Assembly (NCBI RefSeq): GCF_030413175.1 | Contig: NZ_CP129212.1 | Location: 2,480,001 to 2,544,000, forward strand | Reading direction: 5' to 3' | Source: Bradyrhizobium roseum | GTDB lineage: Bacteria; Pseudomonadota; Alphaproteobacteria; Rhizobiales; Xanthobacteraceae | DNA: 64,000 nucleotides | Shown here: one piece after another, positions 9,501 to 17,843 of the stretch | How the letters are laid out: every line of letters begins with the position of its first letter | Position numbering within the stretch: the first letter of the stretch is position 1 | Position numbers and translations under genes: made by a program | The notes under the pieces: generated by a model | The model's input: only the letters and a program-made list of their open reading frames with translations | The model's database searches: none | What the model was told of the DNA's origin: nothing

Positions 9501-10247
9501 ATGCCCAAGGCCAACTTCGCGACCATCGACGCAGATCCCGTCAGCATCGCCACCCGCGTCGATGCCATCGACTGGAAGCAGGCGACTGCCGACCTCGACG
9601 CGCAAGGCTGCGCCGTCCTGAAGGGACTGTTGACGCTGGAAGAATGCGCCGCGGTAGCCGCGCTCTATCCGGATGACAAGAATTTCCGAAGTAAGGTCGT
9701 GATGGGCCGCCACGGCTTCGGCCGTGGTGAATACAAGTATTTCGCCTATCCGCTTCCCGACCTGATCGCGCAACTGCGCCCCGAGCTTTACGCACGGCTT
9801 TGTGCCGTCGCCAACCGTTGGAACGAGACGATGGGGATCGACATCCGCTACCCTGATAGCCACAAGGCGTTTCTGAAACGCTGCCACGATGCCGGGCAGA
9901 CGCGGCCGACACCGCTGCTGCTGCAATATGGCGAGGGTGACTACAACTGCCTGCATCAGGATCTCTATGGCGAGCATGTGTTTCCGCTGCAGGTCGCGAT
10001 CCTGCTGTCGCAGCCGGGGCGCGATTTCGAAGGCGGCGAGTTCGTGCTGACGGAGCAGCGCCCGCGGATGCAGTCGCGGCCCGAGGTGGTTCCGCTCCGG
10101 CAGGGTGACGCGGTCGCGTTTGCTGTGCATCACCGGCCGGTGCAGGGGACGCGCGGACCTTATCGGGTTAATCTGCGCCATGGCGTCAGCCGGATCCGCT
10201 CCGGCCACCGCCACACGGTCGGCGTGATCTTCCACGATGCCAAATGA
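9501..10247 (+). CDS. 2-oxoglutarate/Fe(II)-dependent oxygenase (prolyl-hydroxylase-like)
   Basis: A 248-residue protein. The iron-binding pair is in NCLHQDLYGEHVFPLQ (His-x-Asp), followed by GGEFVLTEQRPRMQSRPEVV and the distal region VNLRHGVSRIRSGHRHTVGV, which supplies the third ligand and the 2-oxoglutarate-binding arginine. The N-terminal part (GCAVLKGLLTLEECAAVAALY) matches P4H-type oxygenases. It would couple decarboxylation of 2-oxoglutarate to hydroxylation of an unknown substrate. Its TGA overlaps nothing but directly abuts the GTG start of alkB, so both are surely co-translated. That pairing suggests a role in protein, RNA or DNA modification or repair. It lies in a cytoplasmic setting with no signal peptide. 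Confidence 0.85.
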   Translation: MPKANFATIDADPVSIATRVDAIDWKQATADLDAQGCAVLKGLLTLEECAAVAALYPDDKNFRSKVVMGRHGFGRGEYKYFAYPLPDLIAQLRPELYARLCAVANRWNETMGIDIRYPDSHKAFLKRCHDAGQTRPTPLLLQYGEGDYNCLHQDLYGEHVFPLQVAILLSQPGRDFEGGEFVLTEQRPRMQSRPEVVPLRQGDAVAFAVHHRPVQGTRGPYRVNLRHGVSRIRSGHRHTVGVIFHDAK

Positions 10248-10913
10248 GTGCGGACGAAGTTGACTGCAGATTTGTTTGAGGCCATTCCGGATGTGCGCCC
10301 GTTACGCGAGGTGATGGCGGACGGCGCAGTATTGCTGCGTGGCTTCGCACAGGATTTTGAGAACGAATTAATCCCGGCGCTCCGCGAGATCATCGCGCAA
10401 GCACCGTTCCGGCGCATGTTCACGCCCGGCGGTCACCAGATGTCGGTCGCCATGACCAATTGCGGCAGCGCCGGCTGGGTCACCGACCACAGTGGCTATC
10501 GCTATGACAGCATTGATCCCGATTCAGGCAAACCCTGGCCGGCTATGCCGCCGGCCTTTCGCGAGCTTGCCGCGCAGGCGGCCGTCGCCGGCAGCTTTGC
10601 AAACTTCGCCCCCGATGCCTGCCTGATCAATCGCTACGTGCCCGGCGCGCGGATGTCGCTGCACCAGGACAGGGACGAGCAGGATTTTGCCGCGCCGATC
10701 GTGTCGGTGTCGCTCGGTCTGCCCGCGGTCTTCATGTTCGGCGGCCCAAAGCGTGCCGACAAGCCGCGCCGCTACCGGCTGGAGCACGGTGACGTCGTGG
10801 TGTGGGGCGGGCCGTCGCGGTTGTTCTTCCACGGCGTGGCGCCGCTCGCCGACGGCGAACATGTTTCGATGGGCCGCCAGCGCATCAACCTGACTTTTCG
10901 CAAGGCGCAGTGA
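10248..10913 (+). CDS. alkB: DNA oxidative demethylase AlkB
   Basis: A 221-residue AlkB homologue. The jelly-roll ligands are all present: His139 and Asp141 in SLHQDRDEQ, His195 in RLFFHGVAPL, and the 2-oxoglutarate arginines Arg212 and Arg218 in RQRINLTFRK. NRYVPGARM precedes the ligands as in E. coli AlkB. The enzyme removes alkyl groups such as 1-methyladenine and 3-methylcytosine from DNA or RNA by oxidation. The start is a GTG placed immediately after the TGA of the preceding oxygenase gene, so translation is coupled. No Ada-type regulator is visible nearby. Confidence 0.95.
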   Translation: MRTKLTADLFEAIPDVRPLREVMADGAVLLRGFAQDFENELIPALREIIAQAPFRRMFTPGGHQMSVAMTNCGSAGWVTDHSGYRYDSIDPDSGKPWPAMPPAFRELAAQAAVAGSFANFAPDACLINRYVPGARMSLHQDRDEQDFAAPIVSVSLGLPAVFMFGGPKRADKPRRYRLEHGDVVVWGGPSRLFFHGVAPLADGEHVSMGRQRINLTFRKAQ

Positions 10914-10995
10914 TCCTCCCTCTCTATTTGTGGGAGAAGGAAAGAGGGCGTTCCATGGCGGGTTCCCATGGTTTATGTTCATACCAGGGGCCGAC

Positions 10996-12225
10996 ATGAC
11001 TGCATCCGAAGCAACGTCCGACACCAGCACGACCGGCGCCGGCGTCTATCTCGCCATCCTGCAACTGGTGTTCACGCTGGGCTGGACCACTTACGTTATC
11101 TATCTGCCGAAACTGTGCGCCGATGTCGGGATCGAACCGGCATATGTCATCCTCATCCTGATGTTGGATCAGGCGATCTTCACCATCGCGGACACTGCGA
11201 TGGGCATTGCTGCGGACCGGATCGCCCCGTTTGTCGGCAAGCTTGGCGTTTTTGTGGGCGCGTTCACCGCAATCTCCTGTGCGGCGTTCATCGCGCTGCC
11301 GTTCGTGGCCGGCACCGGGCCCGGCGCGCAGGTCTGGTTCATCGGGCTGGCCCTGATCTGGGTCGTGACGTCGTCGGCGTTGCGCGCGCCGCCGCTGACG
11401 TTGCTGGGCAAATACGCCGCACGGCCGGCGATTCCGTTTCTCTCGGCGCTGGCGATGGTTGGCTACGGCCTCGCGGGGGCGGTGTCACCCTATCTTGGCG
11501 TGGTGCTGCGCAATCACGACCCGCGACTGCCGTTCGTGATCTCGGGACTGGTGCTGCTGACTGTGACGCTTGCGTTGTCGAAGGTCGAAGGCAGCCTGGC
11601 GCGGTCAACGCCGGTTGATAAAAAGTCGGCTGCGCCGGCAAAACCGCTCGGCCAGGTGCCGATGTTCTTCATCGCCTTGATGGTCATTCTGTCGCTCGGT
11701 TATCAGCTGCATTTTTCGCTCAACAGCACGCCGTTCTTCCTGCGTTTCGCCAAACCGGACGAGTTGCAATGGCTGATGCCGGTGTTCTGGATCGGCTTCA
11801 ACATCGCGATGTTTCCGGCCAGCGTTATCGTCAAGCATCGGGGCGGGCTGATCGTGATGGGCGTCGCCGGACTTCTCGGGGCGCTGGCCGTGTTGGGTGC
11901 GGAGATGGCCGGCAACCTGAACATGCTGATCGCAGCGCAGTTCGTTGCGGGCGCTGCCTGGGGCTGCATGCTGATGGCCGCGGTTTCGGCTGCGCTCGCC
12001 ATCGGGGAGACCGGCGCCGAGGGCAAGGTGGTGGGGCTGGTATTTTCAGCGCTGGCGCTTGCGACCTTTGCGCGGATGGCGGCGGTCGCCGGCGGCCTGC
12101 AGAAGCTGCCGGAATACGCGCCGCTGCTACATTGGGCGCCGGTGGCATGCTGGTCGGTCGCCGGTGCGGGCCTGCTGGTGATTGCAGCCTCGCGGGTGCA
12201 GAGGACTTTGGTGAGGCAGGTTTAG
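10996..12225 (+). CDS. MFS family transporter
   Basis: About 409 residues and roughly 12 hydrophobic helices, beginning GVYLAILQLVFTLGWTTYVIYLPKLC and continuing through paired helical stretches separated by a central charged loop near residue 200 (KVEGSLARSTPVDKKS). An acidic residue in the second membrane region (ILMLDQAIFTIADTAMG) and charged cytoplasmic loops fit a major facilitator. ATG 10996 is chosen because AGGGG lies upstream and a longer frame from 10930 adds only an unlikely 22-residue leader. Cargo is unknown. The stop overlaps the opposing stop of the ThDP enzyme gene by three bases. Confidence 0.85.
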   Translation: MTASEATSDTSTTGAGVYLAILQLVFTLGWTTYVIYLPKLCADVGIEPAYVILILMLDQAIFTIADTAMGIAADRIAPFVGKLGVFVGAFTAISCAAFIALPFVAGTGPGAQVWFIGLALIWVVTSSALRAPPLTLLGKYAARPAIPFLSALAMVGYGLAGAVSPYLGVVLRNHDPRLPFVISGLVLLTVTLALSKVEGSLARSTPVDKKSAAPAKPLGQVPMFFIALMVILSLGYQLHFSLNSTPFFLRFAKPDELQWLMPVFWIGFNIAMFPASVIVKHRGGLIVMGVAGLLGALAVLGAEMAGNLNMLIAAQFVAGAAWGCMLMAAVSAALAIGETGAEGKVVGLVFSALALATFARMAAVAGGLQKLPEYAPLLHWAPVACWSVAGAGLLVIAASRVQRTLVRQV

Positions 12226-13853
12226 ATATTCTTCGCCGGATGGATGAACGCCCACGGGCTCACTTCCGAATCCGTCGGCACTTCCACGGAGATCACATAC
12301 GGTCCGCCGTCGGCCAGCGCCTTTTCCAGTGCGGCCTTGAACTGGTCCGGCGCGGTGACGCGCGCCGCTCCGACGCCGAAGGATTCCGCAAGTTTCACGA
12401 AGTCCGGATTGACGAGATCCGACGCCACCACGCGGCCGTCAAAACGCTCGCGCTGGTCGCGGCGCACATTGCCATAGGCGTTGTTGTTGAACACCAGCGT
12501 GACCACGCCGATCTTGAACTGCGCGGCGGTCGACAGTTCCTGCACCGCGAACATAAAGCCGCCGTCGCCGGTGATGGCGACCACCGGCTTGTCCGGATTG
12601 GCGACCTTGGCGCCGAGCGCGGTCGGGAAACCGGAGCCGAGCGTGCCCTGATAGCCGGACGTGATGAAGGTACGCGGTTCGTAGACCGGAAAGCCGTACC
12701 AGGAGGCGAAGCCGACCTGCGACAATTCGTCGGTGACGATCGCATTGGCCGGCAGCACCTCGCGCAGGATGTTCAGATACGCCATCTGCGGCTGCACCTT
12801 CTGGATCTCCTCAAGCGCCGCCGCGGTCGCCTCGCGGATTTCACCGCGCCGGCTGCTGCTCTTGCTGTAACCAACCTTTTTCACGGCGGTGACCAGGTCA
12901 GCCGTGCCGGCCTTGGCGTCAGCGACGATGGCGGCATCAGCCGGCACCCGGCGCATTTCGACGGGATCGATATCGATGCGAACGGATTTCAGCCCCTTCG
13001 GTTGATACGGCCAGCGGAAGCCGGAGGCCGGAAGCTCTGCGCGGGTGCCGATCGCGATCATCAGGTCGGTAGCCGGCCAAAGCTTGTAGGCCGCCGCCAT
13101 GGTCAGCCCAAGCTCGTGCGCATTGGAGACGATGCCGCGGCCGCTGCGAAATGCCACCACGGGCGCGTCGATCATCTCGGCGAGTTCGAGGATTTCCTCG
13201 CCGGCATGCAGTGCGCCGCTGCCGACAAAGATCATCGGCCGCTTCGCATTCTTGGTCAGCGTAGCGGCGGCCTTGATCCGGTCGGGGTCGGGCTGCGGGG
13301 CGGGGAAGGGATCGAACACCTCGGAGGCGCCGACCTGCGAGCGCTGGGTAAAGACATCCCAGGGCATTTCCAGCGATGCGGGACCTCGACGGCCCGACAG
13401 CATTTCCTGAAACGCGCGCGAGACCAGCGAGGGGGCCGCGCCGGGATATTCGATGCGGTCGGCCCATTTGACGAATGTGCGGAGGGTGGCCAACTGGTCC
13501 GGCATCTCGTGCAGATGGCCGCGGCCCTTGCCGAGAAAATTCGTCGGCACCTGGCCGGTGAGGCACAGTACCGGCTCGTTGCACCCAAAGGCGGTCAGCA
13601 GCGCAGCGCTGGCGTTGAGCACGCCGGGACCGGGCACCACGCTGAATACGCCGGGCTTGCCTGAGGAACGCGCATAGCCAAACGCCATGTAGCCACAGGC
13701 CTGCTCGTGGCGTGCACCGATCACTTTCAGCTGCGCCTGATGAAAGGCGTCGAACAGGCCGTAAACTTGCGCGCCCGGCAGGCCGAACACGGTGTCGACG
13801 CCATGCGCGACGAGGCCATTGACGATTGCTTCGCCGCCGGAAGTTGAGGTCAT
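12222..13853 (-). CDS. Thiamine diphosphate-dependent enzyme (acetolactate synthase/decarboxylase-like)
   Basis: The 543 residues follow the usual ThDP decarboxylase order: an N-terminal Pyr domain with the cofactor-activating Glu in GARHEQACGYMAFGYAR (near residue 49), a central Rossmann-like domain (RPMIFVGSGALHAGEEI), and a C-terminal PP domain with GDGGFMFAVQELSTAAQ and the NNNAYGN metal motif. It could be an acetolactate synthase-like carboligase or an aromatic 2-oxo acid decarboxylase. It is the last gene of the homoprotocatechuate operon, 27 bases after the FAH gene. This suggests it feeds or drains that pathway, for example by decarboxylating 4-hydroxyphenylpyruvate, but that is inference. 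No regulatory (small) subunit gene is adjacent. Confidence 0.87.
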   Translation of the reverse strand: MTSTSGGEAIVNGLVAHGVDTVFGLPGAQVYGLFDAFHQAQLKVIGARHEQACGYMAFGYARSSGKPGVFSVVPGPGVLNASAALLTAFGCNEPVLCLTGQVPTNFLGKGRGHLHEMPDQLATLRTFVKWADRIEYPGAAPSLVSRAFQEMLSGRRGPASLEMPWDVFTQRSQVGASEVFDPFPAPQPDPDRIKAAATLTKNAKRPMIFVGSGALHAGEEILELAEMIDAPVVAFRSGRGIVSNAHELGLTMAAAYKLWPATDLMIAIGTRAELPASGFRWPYQPKGLKSVRIDIDPVEMRRVPADAAIVADAKAGTADLVTAVKKVGYSKSSSRRGEIREATAAALEEIQKVQPQMAYLNILREVLPANAIVTDELSQVGFASWYGFPVYEPRTFITSGYQGTLGSGFPTALGAKVANPDKPVVAITGDGGFMFAVQELSTAAQFKIGVVTLVFNNNAYGNVRRDQRERFDGRVVASDLVNPDFVKLAESFGVGAARVTAPDQFKAALEKALADGGPYVISVEVPTDSEVSPWAFIHPAKNI

Positions 13854-13880
13854 TGCTTTTCCACTCGCTTGCAGAATTGA

Positions 13881-14750
13881 TCAGGCTTCGTCGGCAACGC
13901 CGTTCTTCAGCACCCCGACACCGTCGGCTTCAACCTCAATGATGTCGCCGGGCTTGAGATAGCGCGGCGGATCGAACCTTGCACCGGCGCCGGTCGGCGT
14001 GCCCGTCACGATGACGTCACCGGGCACCAGCGTCGTGAAGGTCGAGAGATAGTTGATGAGGTAGCGGAAGCCGAAGATCAACCGCCCGGTGCGGTCGTCC
14101 TGCCGCGTCTCGCCATTGACCCGCGTGGTAAGGCGAATGTCGGCGATCTGGCCTTCATCGGTGTAGGGTACGATCCAGGGGCCGAGGCTGCCGGTGGAGT
14201 CAAAGTTCTTGCCCTGCGTGACGTTGAACTTGGCGTGGCGCACCCAGTCGCGGATCGTGCCTTCGTTGCACAGCGTGATCGCAGCGATGTGATCCAGCGC
14301 ATCGCTTTCCTTAATATGCCGCCCCGCCTTGCCGATGACCAGCACCAGCTCGCCCTCGTAGTCGAGCTGCACCGAGGCGCGCGGGCGGATCAGCGGCGCG
14401 TTGTGGCCGACAAAGGAGCGCGGCGTGCGCATGAACATGCTCGGATATTTCGGTGCGTCCTGGCCGTCCTTGTATTCGGCATTGCGGTCGGGGTAGTTGA
14501 CGCCGATGCAGATGATCTTTTCCGGGGCGGGGATCGGTGGCTGCCAGGCGATCGAATCGAGCGCATGGTCCGGCGAAAGCCGCGCGCCTTCTTCGGCGAG
14601 TTTCATCAAAGCCCCGGCGGCGATGACTTCGCGCAGTGTCGGGTAGTCCTTGGCAAAACGCGCGGACAGATCGACGATGCCGGCATCGGTCACGGCGCCG
14701 TATTTTGGCGAGCCGCTGACGGTGAAGGTGGCGAGACGGGGAGTGGCCAT
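13881..14750 (-). CDS. Fumarylacetoacetate hydrolase family protein, probable HpaG-type decarboxylase/isomerase
   Basis: A 289-residue single-domain FAH-fold protein. Metal-site motifs are visible: QLDYEGELVLVIGKAG (acidic ligands), CNEGTIRDW, and GDVIVTGTPTGAG near the C-terminus. IICIGVNYPDRNAEY marks the substrate end. In the meta-cleavage route of 3,4-dihydroxyphenylacetate the HpaG enzyme decarboxylates 5-oxopent-3-ene-1,2,5-tricarboxylate. Its position between hpaD and the ThDP gene fits that role. In E. coli HpaG has two FAH units and also isomerises; here there is one unit plus a separate HpaF, so the work may be divided. The gap to hpaD is 12 bases. Confidence 0.88.
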   Translation of the reverse strand: MATPRLATFTVSGSPKYGAVTDAGIVDLSARFAKDYPTLREVIAAGALMKLAEEGARLSPDHALDSIAWQPPIPAPEKIICIGVNYPDRNAEYKDGQDAPKYPSMFMRTPRSFVGHNAPLIRPRASVQLDYEGELVLVIGKAGRHIKESDALDHIAAITLCNEGTIRDWVRHAKFNVTQGKNFDSTGSLGPWIVPYTDEGQIADIRLTTRVNGETRQDDRTGRLIFGFRYLINYLSTFTTLVPGDVIVTGTPTGAGARFDPPRYLKPGDIIEVEADGVGVLKNGVADEA

Positions 14751-14762
14751 TTGTTCTGTCCG

Positions 14763-15746
14763 TCAGTCTGCAATCGTGACATCGGCGATAAAGGCCGGCT
14801 CGCGCACGGCCTGGCCTGTGAATGGCGTTCCCTCTTCGAACCAGGAGCGCGGCGCGGGTGCGCCCCACAGCGTCTGCCGGCGCGGGTCCTTCAGCGACCA
14901 GCGCAACGGTTCGTGGTCGTGATCGCCCGTAAAATAGTCGCTGGTGTAGAGCTCTAGGCGATGGCCGTCGGGATCCCGGACATAGAGAAAGAAAGCGTTC
15001 GAGATGCCGTGGCGGCCGGGGCCGCGCTCGATGTTCTTCAGGTAACCGCTGGAAGCCATGACGTCGCAGAGATGCAGGACGTTCATCGCGGTCGGCACCC
15101 AATAGGCAAAATGGTGCAAGCGGGGGCCGCGGCCGTTGGTGATGGCAAAGTCGTGCACATTGCCCTTGCGGTGCATCCAGGCCGCGGCGATCCGTCCGTT
15201 CGGACCGTCTTCCTCGCCATACTCGGTCAGGCGGAAGCCGAGCCGGGCGTAGAAGTCGATCGTGTTCTGCACCTCGGGCGAAAAGACGTTGAAATGGTCG
15301 AGCCGTTGCGGATGGCAGCCTTTATATAGATCGTAGCGTCGCAAGAGATGCGGACGCTTCTCCATTGTCGCATAGAGCTCGAGCTGGAATCCGGCCGGAT
15401 CGGTGAATTGCAGCGTACGGCCCTGAAACGGCTGATCGGCAAAGGCGTAGGTGATGCCGTTCTCGGAAAGGAAGCTCGCCGCGTTGTCGAGATCGCCGTC
15501 ATTGCCGACCTTGAATCCGAGCCGGCTGCAGGCGGCCACGGGCGCCTTTCGCAGCACCAGCGAGTGATGCTGATGTTCCTCGCTGCCGCGCAGGTACACG
15601 GTCTTGTCGTCGGCGTCCTCGACATGCAAGCCGACGGTGGTTTCGTAGAACGCGCGGCTCTTGCCGAGGTCGACGACATCGAGCACGGCGTGGCTGCAGC
15701 GGATGATGTTGAAGGGGGGATCGAAGATGTGTGTCGGAACGGGCAT
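14763..15746 (-). CDS. hpaD: 3,4-dihydroxyphenylacetate 2,3-dioxygenase (extradiol, VOC family)
   Basis: A 327-residue type I extradiol dioxygenase built of two vicinal-oxygen-chelate repeats (about residues 12-140 and 150-290). The iron ligands expected in homoprotocatechuate 2,3-dioxygenase are visible in the C-terminal repeat: His in QRLDHFNVF, His in PRLHHFAYWV and Glu in DGHRLELYT. The enzyme opens the aromatic ring of 3,4-dihydroxyphenylacetate to 5-carboxymethyl-2-hydroxymuconate semialdehyde, the substrate of the neighbouring HpaE. Gene order and the ligand set make this assignment more likely than a catechol or biphenyl-diol enzyme. A palindromic repeat separates it from hpaE. Confidence 0.88.
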   Translation of the reverse strand: MPVPTHIFDPPFNIIRCSHAVLDVVDLGKSRAFYETTVGLHVEDADDKTVYLRGSEEHQHHSLVLRKAPVAACSRLGFKVGNDGDLDNAASFLSENGITYAFADQPFQGRTLQFTDPAGFQLELYATMEKRPHLLRRYDLYKGCHPQRLDHFNVFSPEVQNTIDFYARLGFRLTEYGEEDGPNGRIAAAWMHRKGNVHDFAITNGRGPRLHHFAYWVPTAMNVLHLCDVMASSGYLKNIERGPGRHGISNAFFLYVRDPDGHRLELYTSDYFTGDHDHEPLRWSLKDPRRQTLWGAPAPRSWFEEGTPFTGQAVREPAFIADVTIAD

Positions 15747-15766
15747 GTGGTTTCCTCACTCTCGCT

Positions 15767-15885
15767 CGTCATTCCGGGGCAGCCCGCAGGGCTGAACCCG
15801 GAATCCATTTTCCCGGCAGGCTTGGATTCTCTGATGTGCAATTGCACATCATAGTTCGGCGCTGCGCGCCGCCCCGGAATAACGG
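15767..15885. repeat. Dispersed palindromic intergenic repeat (copy 4)
   Basis: Starts CGTCATTCCGGGGCAGCCCG and ends CGCCCCGGAATAACGG, with an inner perfect palindrome ATGTGCAATTGCACAT. It lies within the hpa operon between hpaE and hpaD. Any read-through transcript would carry a large hairpin here, which could protect or attenuate the downstream message. Confidence 0.75.
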
Positions 15886-15891
15886 ACGTTG

Positions 15892-17427
15892 TTAAATTCC
15901 CAGTTTCTGAATCTTGTGCGTCCCGCGCGCGAGCGAGACGTGCTTGGTTTCCATGTAGAAGTCGAACGAGTAGTCGCCGCCGTCGCGGCCGATGCCGGAC
16001 GATTTCATGCCGCCGAACGGCGTCGGCAGATGGCGGACGTTTTCGGAGTTAAGCCAGATCATGCCGGCCTCCAGCGCATCGGCGACGCGCAGCGCGCGGC
16101 CCATGTCGCCGGTCCAGACATAGCCGGTGAGGCCGTATTGCACGCCGTTGGCAATCTCGATGGCATCTTTTTCGTCCTTGAACGGGATCACGGTCAGGAA
16201 CGGGCCGAACACTTCCTCCTGCGCCACCCGCATTTTGGCCGTTGCGCCGGTCACCAGCGTCGGCTGCACGTAATGCCCGCCGCCCGGACCATCGTGCCGC
16301 TTGCCGCCGACTGCAATGGTGGCGCCGTCCTTTTGGGCGATATCAAAGTAGCTGCAGACTTTGGCCAGATGCCGTTCATGGATCAGCGGCCCGATTTCGG
16401 TGGCGGGGTCGAGGGGGTGCCCGACCTTCAACGCTTTCACCCGCGCCGTGAGCTTGTCGATGAACTTGTCGGCGATGCCTTGCTGAACCAGCAGCCGGCT
16501 TGACGACGTGCAGCGCTCGCCATTGAGCGAGTAGATCATGAACACGACGGCATCCAGCGCACGGTCGAGATCGGCGTCGTCGAACACGATCACGGGGTTC
16601 TTGCCGCCGAGTTCGAAATGGACGCGCTTCAGGGTAGGGGCGCCCTGCGCCATGATCGCCGAACCCGTCGCGCTCTCGCCGACAAAGCCGATCGCCTTGA
16701 TCGCGGGATGCTCGGTCAGCGCCTTGCCGGCCTCCTCGCCCATGCCATGGACGGTGTTGAGAACGCCGTCGGGCAGGCCGGCCTGCTTTGCCAATCTCGC
16801 CAACAGGTCGGCGGTGACGGGTGACCATTCGGCCGGCTTGTGCACGACGGTGCAGCCGGCAGCCAGCGCCGGGGCGATCTTCCAGGTCGACAGCATGAAC
16901 GGCGTGTTCCACGGCGTGATGACGCCGACCGGGCCGATCGGCACCCGGGTCGAGATATTCCAATGCTCTTCGCTCGGCGTGTTGAGCCCGTCTCTTGCCT
17001 CAGCGCATTTGTCGGCGAAGAAACGGAAGTTCTCCGCCGCCCGGATCGCGGCCTTGGCCATGAAGCGGTGCGCCTGGCCGGTGTCGATGCATTCGAGTAC
17101 CGCGATGTCGTCGGCGTTGTCCTCGATCGCATCGGCCACGCGATGCAACAGTTTCTTCCGCGCTGCCGGCGGCATGTCGCGCCAGGACTTGAAGGCGGCA
17201 GCGGCCGCCGTCGCCGCGCGGTCGATGTCTTCGGCATTGCCGCGCGCGACGGTCGCCAGCACCGATCCGTCGACGGGCGAGGCGGTCTCGAATGTCTGGC
17301 CCGTAGAAGACGGGACGGCCTTGCCGTTAATCAGATGGCTGATGCCTTCACTCTTTAAATTGGCGAGCAGGGGGGCGGCGCGGTCGCGGTTGGCCTGAAA
17401 GCCGTCCTTGGGCGTTCCTTTATCCAT
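15892..17427 (-). CDS. hpaE: 5-carboxymethyl-2-hydroxymuconate semialdehyde dehydrogenase
   Basis: A 511-residue aldehyde dehydrogenase, near the family length. Catalytic Cys is in LNGERCTSSSR, the general base Glu in HFELGGKNP, the NAD-site stretch in GPVGVITPWNTPFMLSTW, and the C-terminal EEVFGPFLTVIPF is typical. HpaE oxidises the ring-cleavage semialdehyde to 5-carboxymethyl-2-hydroxymuconate with NAD. The general ALDH family is certain, and the specific role rests on its place between hpaF and hpaD. Its start at 17427 overlaps the end of hpaF by eight bases, so the two are translationally coupled. An N-terminal extension of about 20 residues precedes the conserved fold. Confidence 0.92.
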   Translation of the reverse strand: MDKGTPKDGFQANRDRAAPLLANLKSEGISHLINGKAVPSSTGQTFETASPVDGSVLATVARGNAEDIDRAATAAAAAFKSWRDMPPAARKKLLHRVADAIEDNADDIAVLECIDTGQAHRFMAKAAIRAAENFRFFADKCAEARDGLNTPSEEHWNISTRVPIGPVGVITPWNTPFMLSTWKIAPALAAGCTVVHKPAEWSPVTADLLARLAKQAGLPDGVLNTVHGMGEEAGKALTEHPAIKAIGFVGESATGSAIMAQGAPTLKRVHFELGGKNPVIVFDDADLDRALDAVVFMIYSLNGERCTSSSRLLVQQGIADKFIDKLTARVKALKVGHPLDPATEIGPLIHERHLAKVCSYFDIAQKDGATIAVGGKRHDGPGGGHYVQPTLVTGATAKMRVAQEEVFGPFLTVIPFKDEKDAIEIANGVQYGLTGYVWTGDMGRALRVADALEAGMIWLNSENVRHLPTPFGGMKSSGIGRDGGDYSFDFYMETKHVSLARGTHKIQKLGI

Positions 17428-17818
17428 TGTGAGCCTCCACTTTCAGAGCTTCGTGGATGTTGTTGCGTTTCCAGCTGGTTTCCTTGTCGTTGATCTGCAT
17501 GTCGAACGAGAGCGCGAACTTTTCCTTGGCAAACACCGGATCGAGGTGGGCCGACAGCGCCTTGAAGATATGCTCGCCGGCCTTCTTGCGGGTAGCAAGG
17601 TCGCGGCCTTCGCCGAGCCGCAGCACCATGGCGAGAAAGGACAGGCTCTTCTGGCCGTCGGCAATCGCGTAGTGCTCGCATCTGACGGCGCGGACTCGGA
17701 TACCTCCAAGCGGAAAGATACCGGTGTCGACGGCCGACTTGCGAACCAGTTCCACCACCGCGCCCATGTCGACATGGCGATCGAGATTGCCTGAATATTC
17801 AATGGTGAAGTGCGGCAT
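17420..17818 (-). CDS. hpaF: 5-carboxymethyl-2-hydroxymuconate isomerase
   Basis: A 132-residue protein starting MPHFTIEYSGNLD. Pro2 becomes the N-terminal nucleophile of the tautomerase superfamily once Met is removed, and PHFxIEYS is the signature of the CHMI subgroup. Later landmarks are FPLGGIRVRAVRCEHYAIAD and the C-terminal SFDMQINDKETSWKRNNIH. It moves the double bond of 5-carboxymethyl-2-hydroxymuconate to give the 2-oxo-hept-3-ene-1,7-dioate precursor in homoprotocatechuate breakdown. It lies 25 bases after hpaH and overlaps hpaE. Confidence 0.93.
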   Translation of the reverse strand: MPHFTIEYSGNLDRHVDMGAVVELVRKSAVDTGIFPLGGIRVRAVRCEHYAIADGQKSLSFLAMVLRLGEGRDLATRKKAGEHIFKALSAHLDPVFAKEKFALSFDMQINDKETSWKRNNIHEALKVEAHNG

Positions 17819-17843
17819 GGGGCGATGGCTCCAAGTTAAAGCA

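Noticed and set aside
8553..10235. 560-codon minus-strand frame as one large transglycosylase
   Set aside because: The upstream 300 codons mirror the 2-oxoglutarate oxygenase gene. The membrane helix that starts the real protein begins at 9320.
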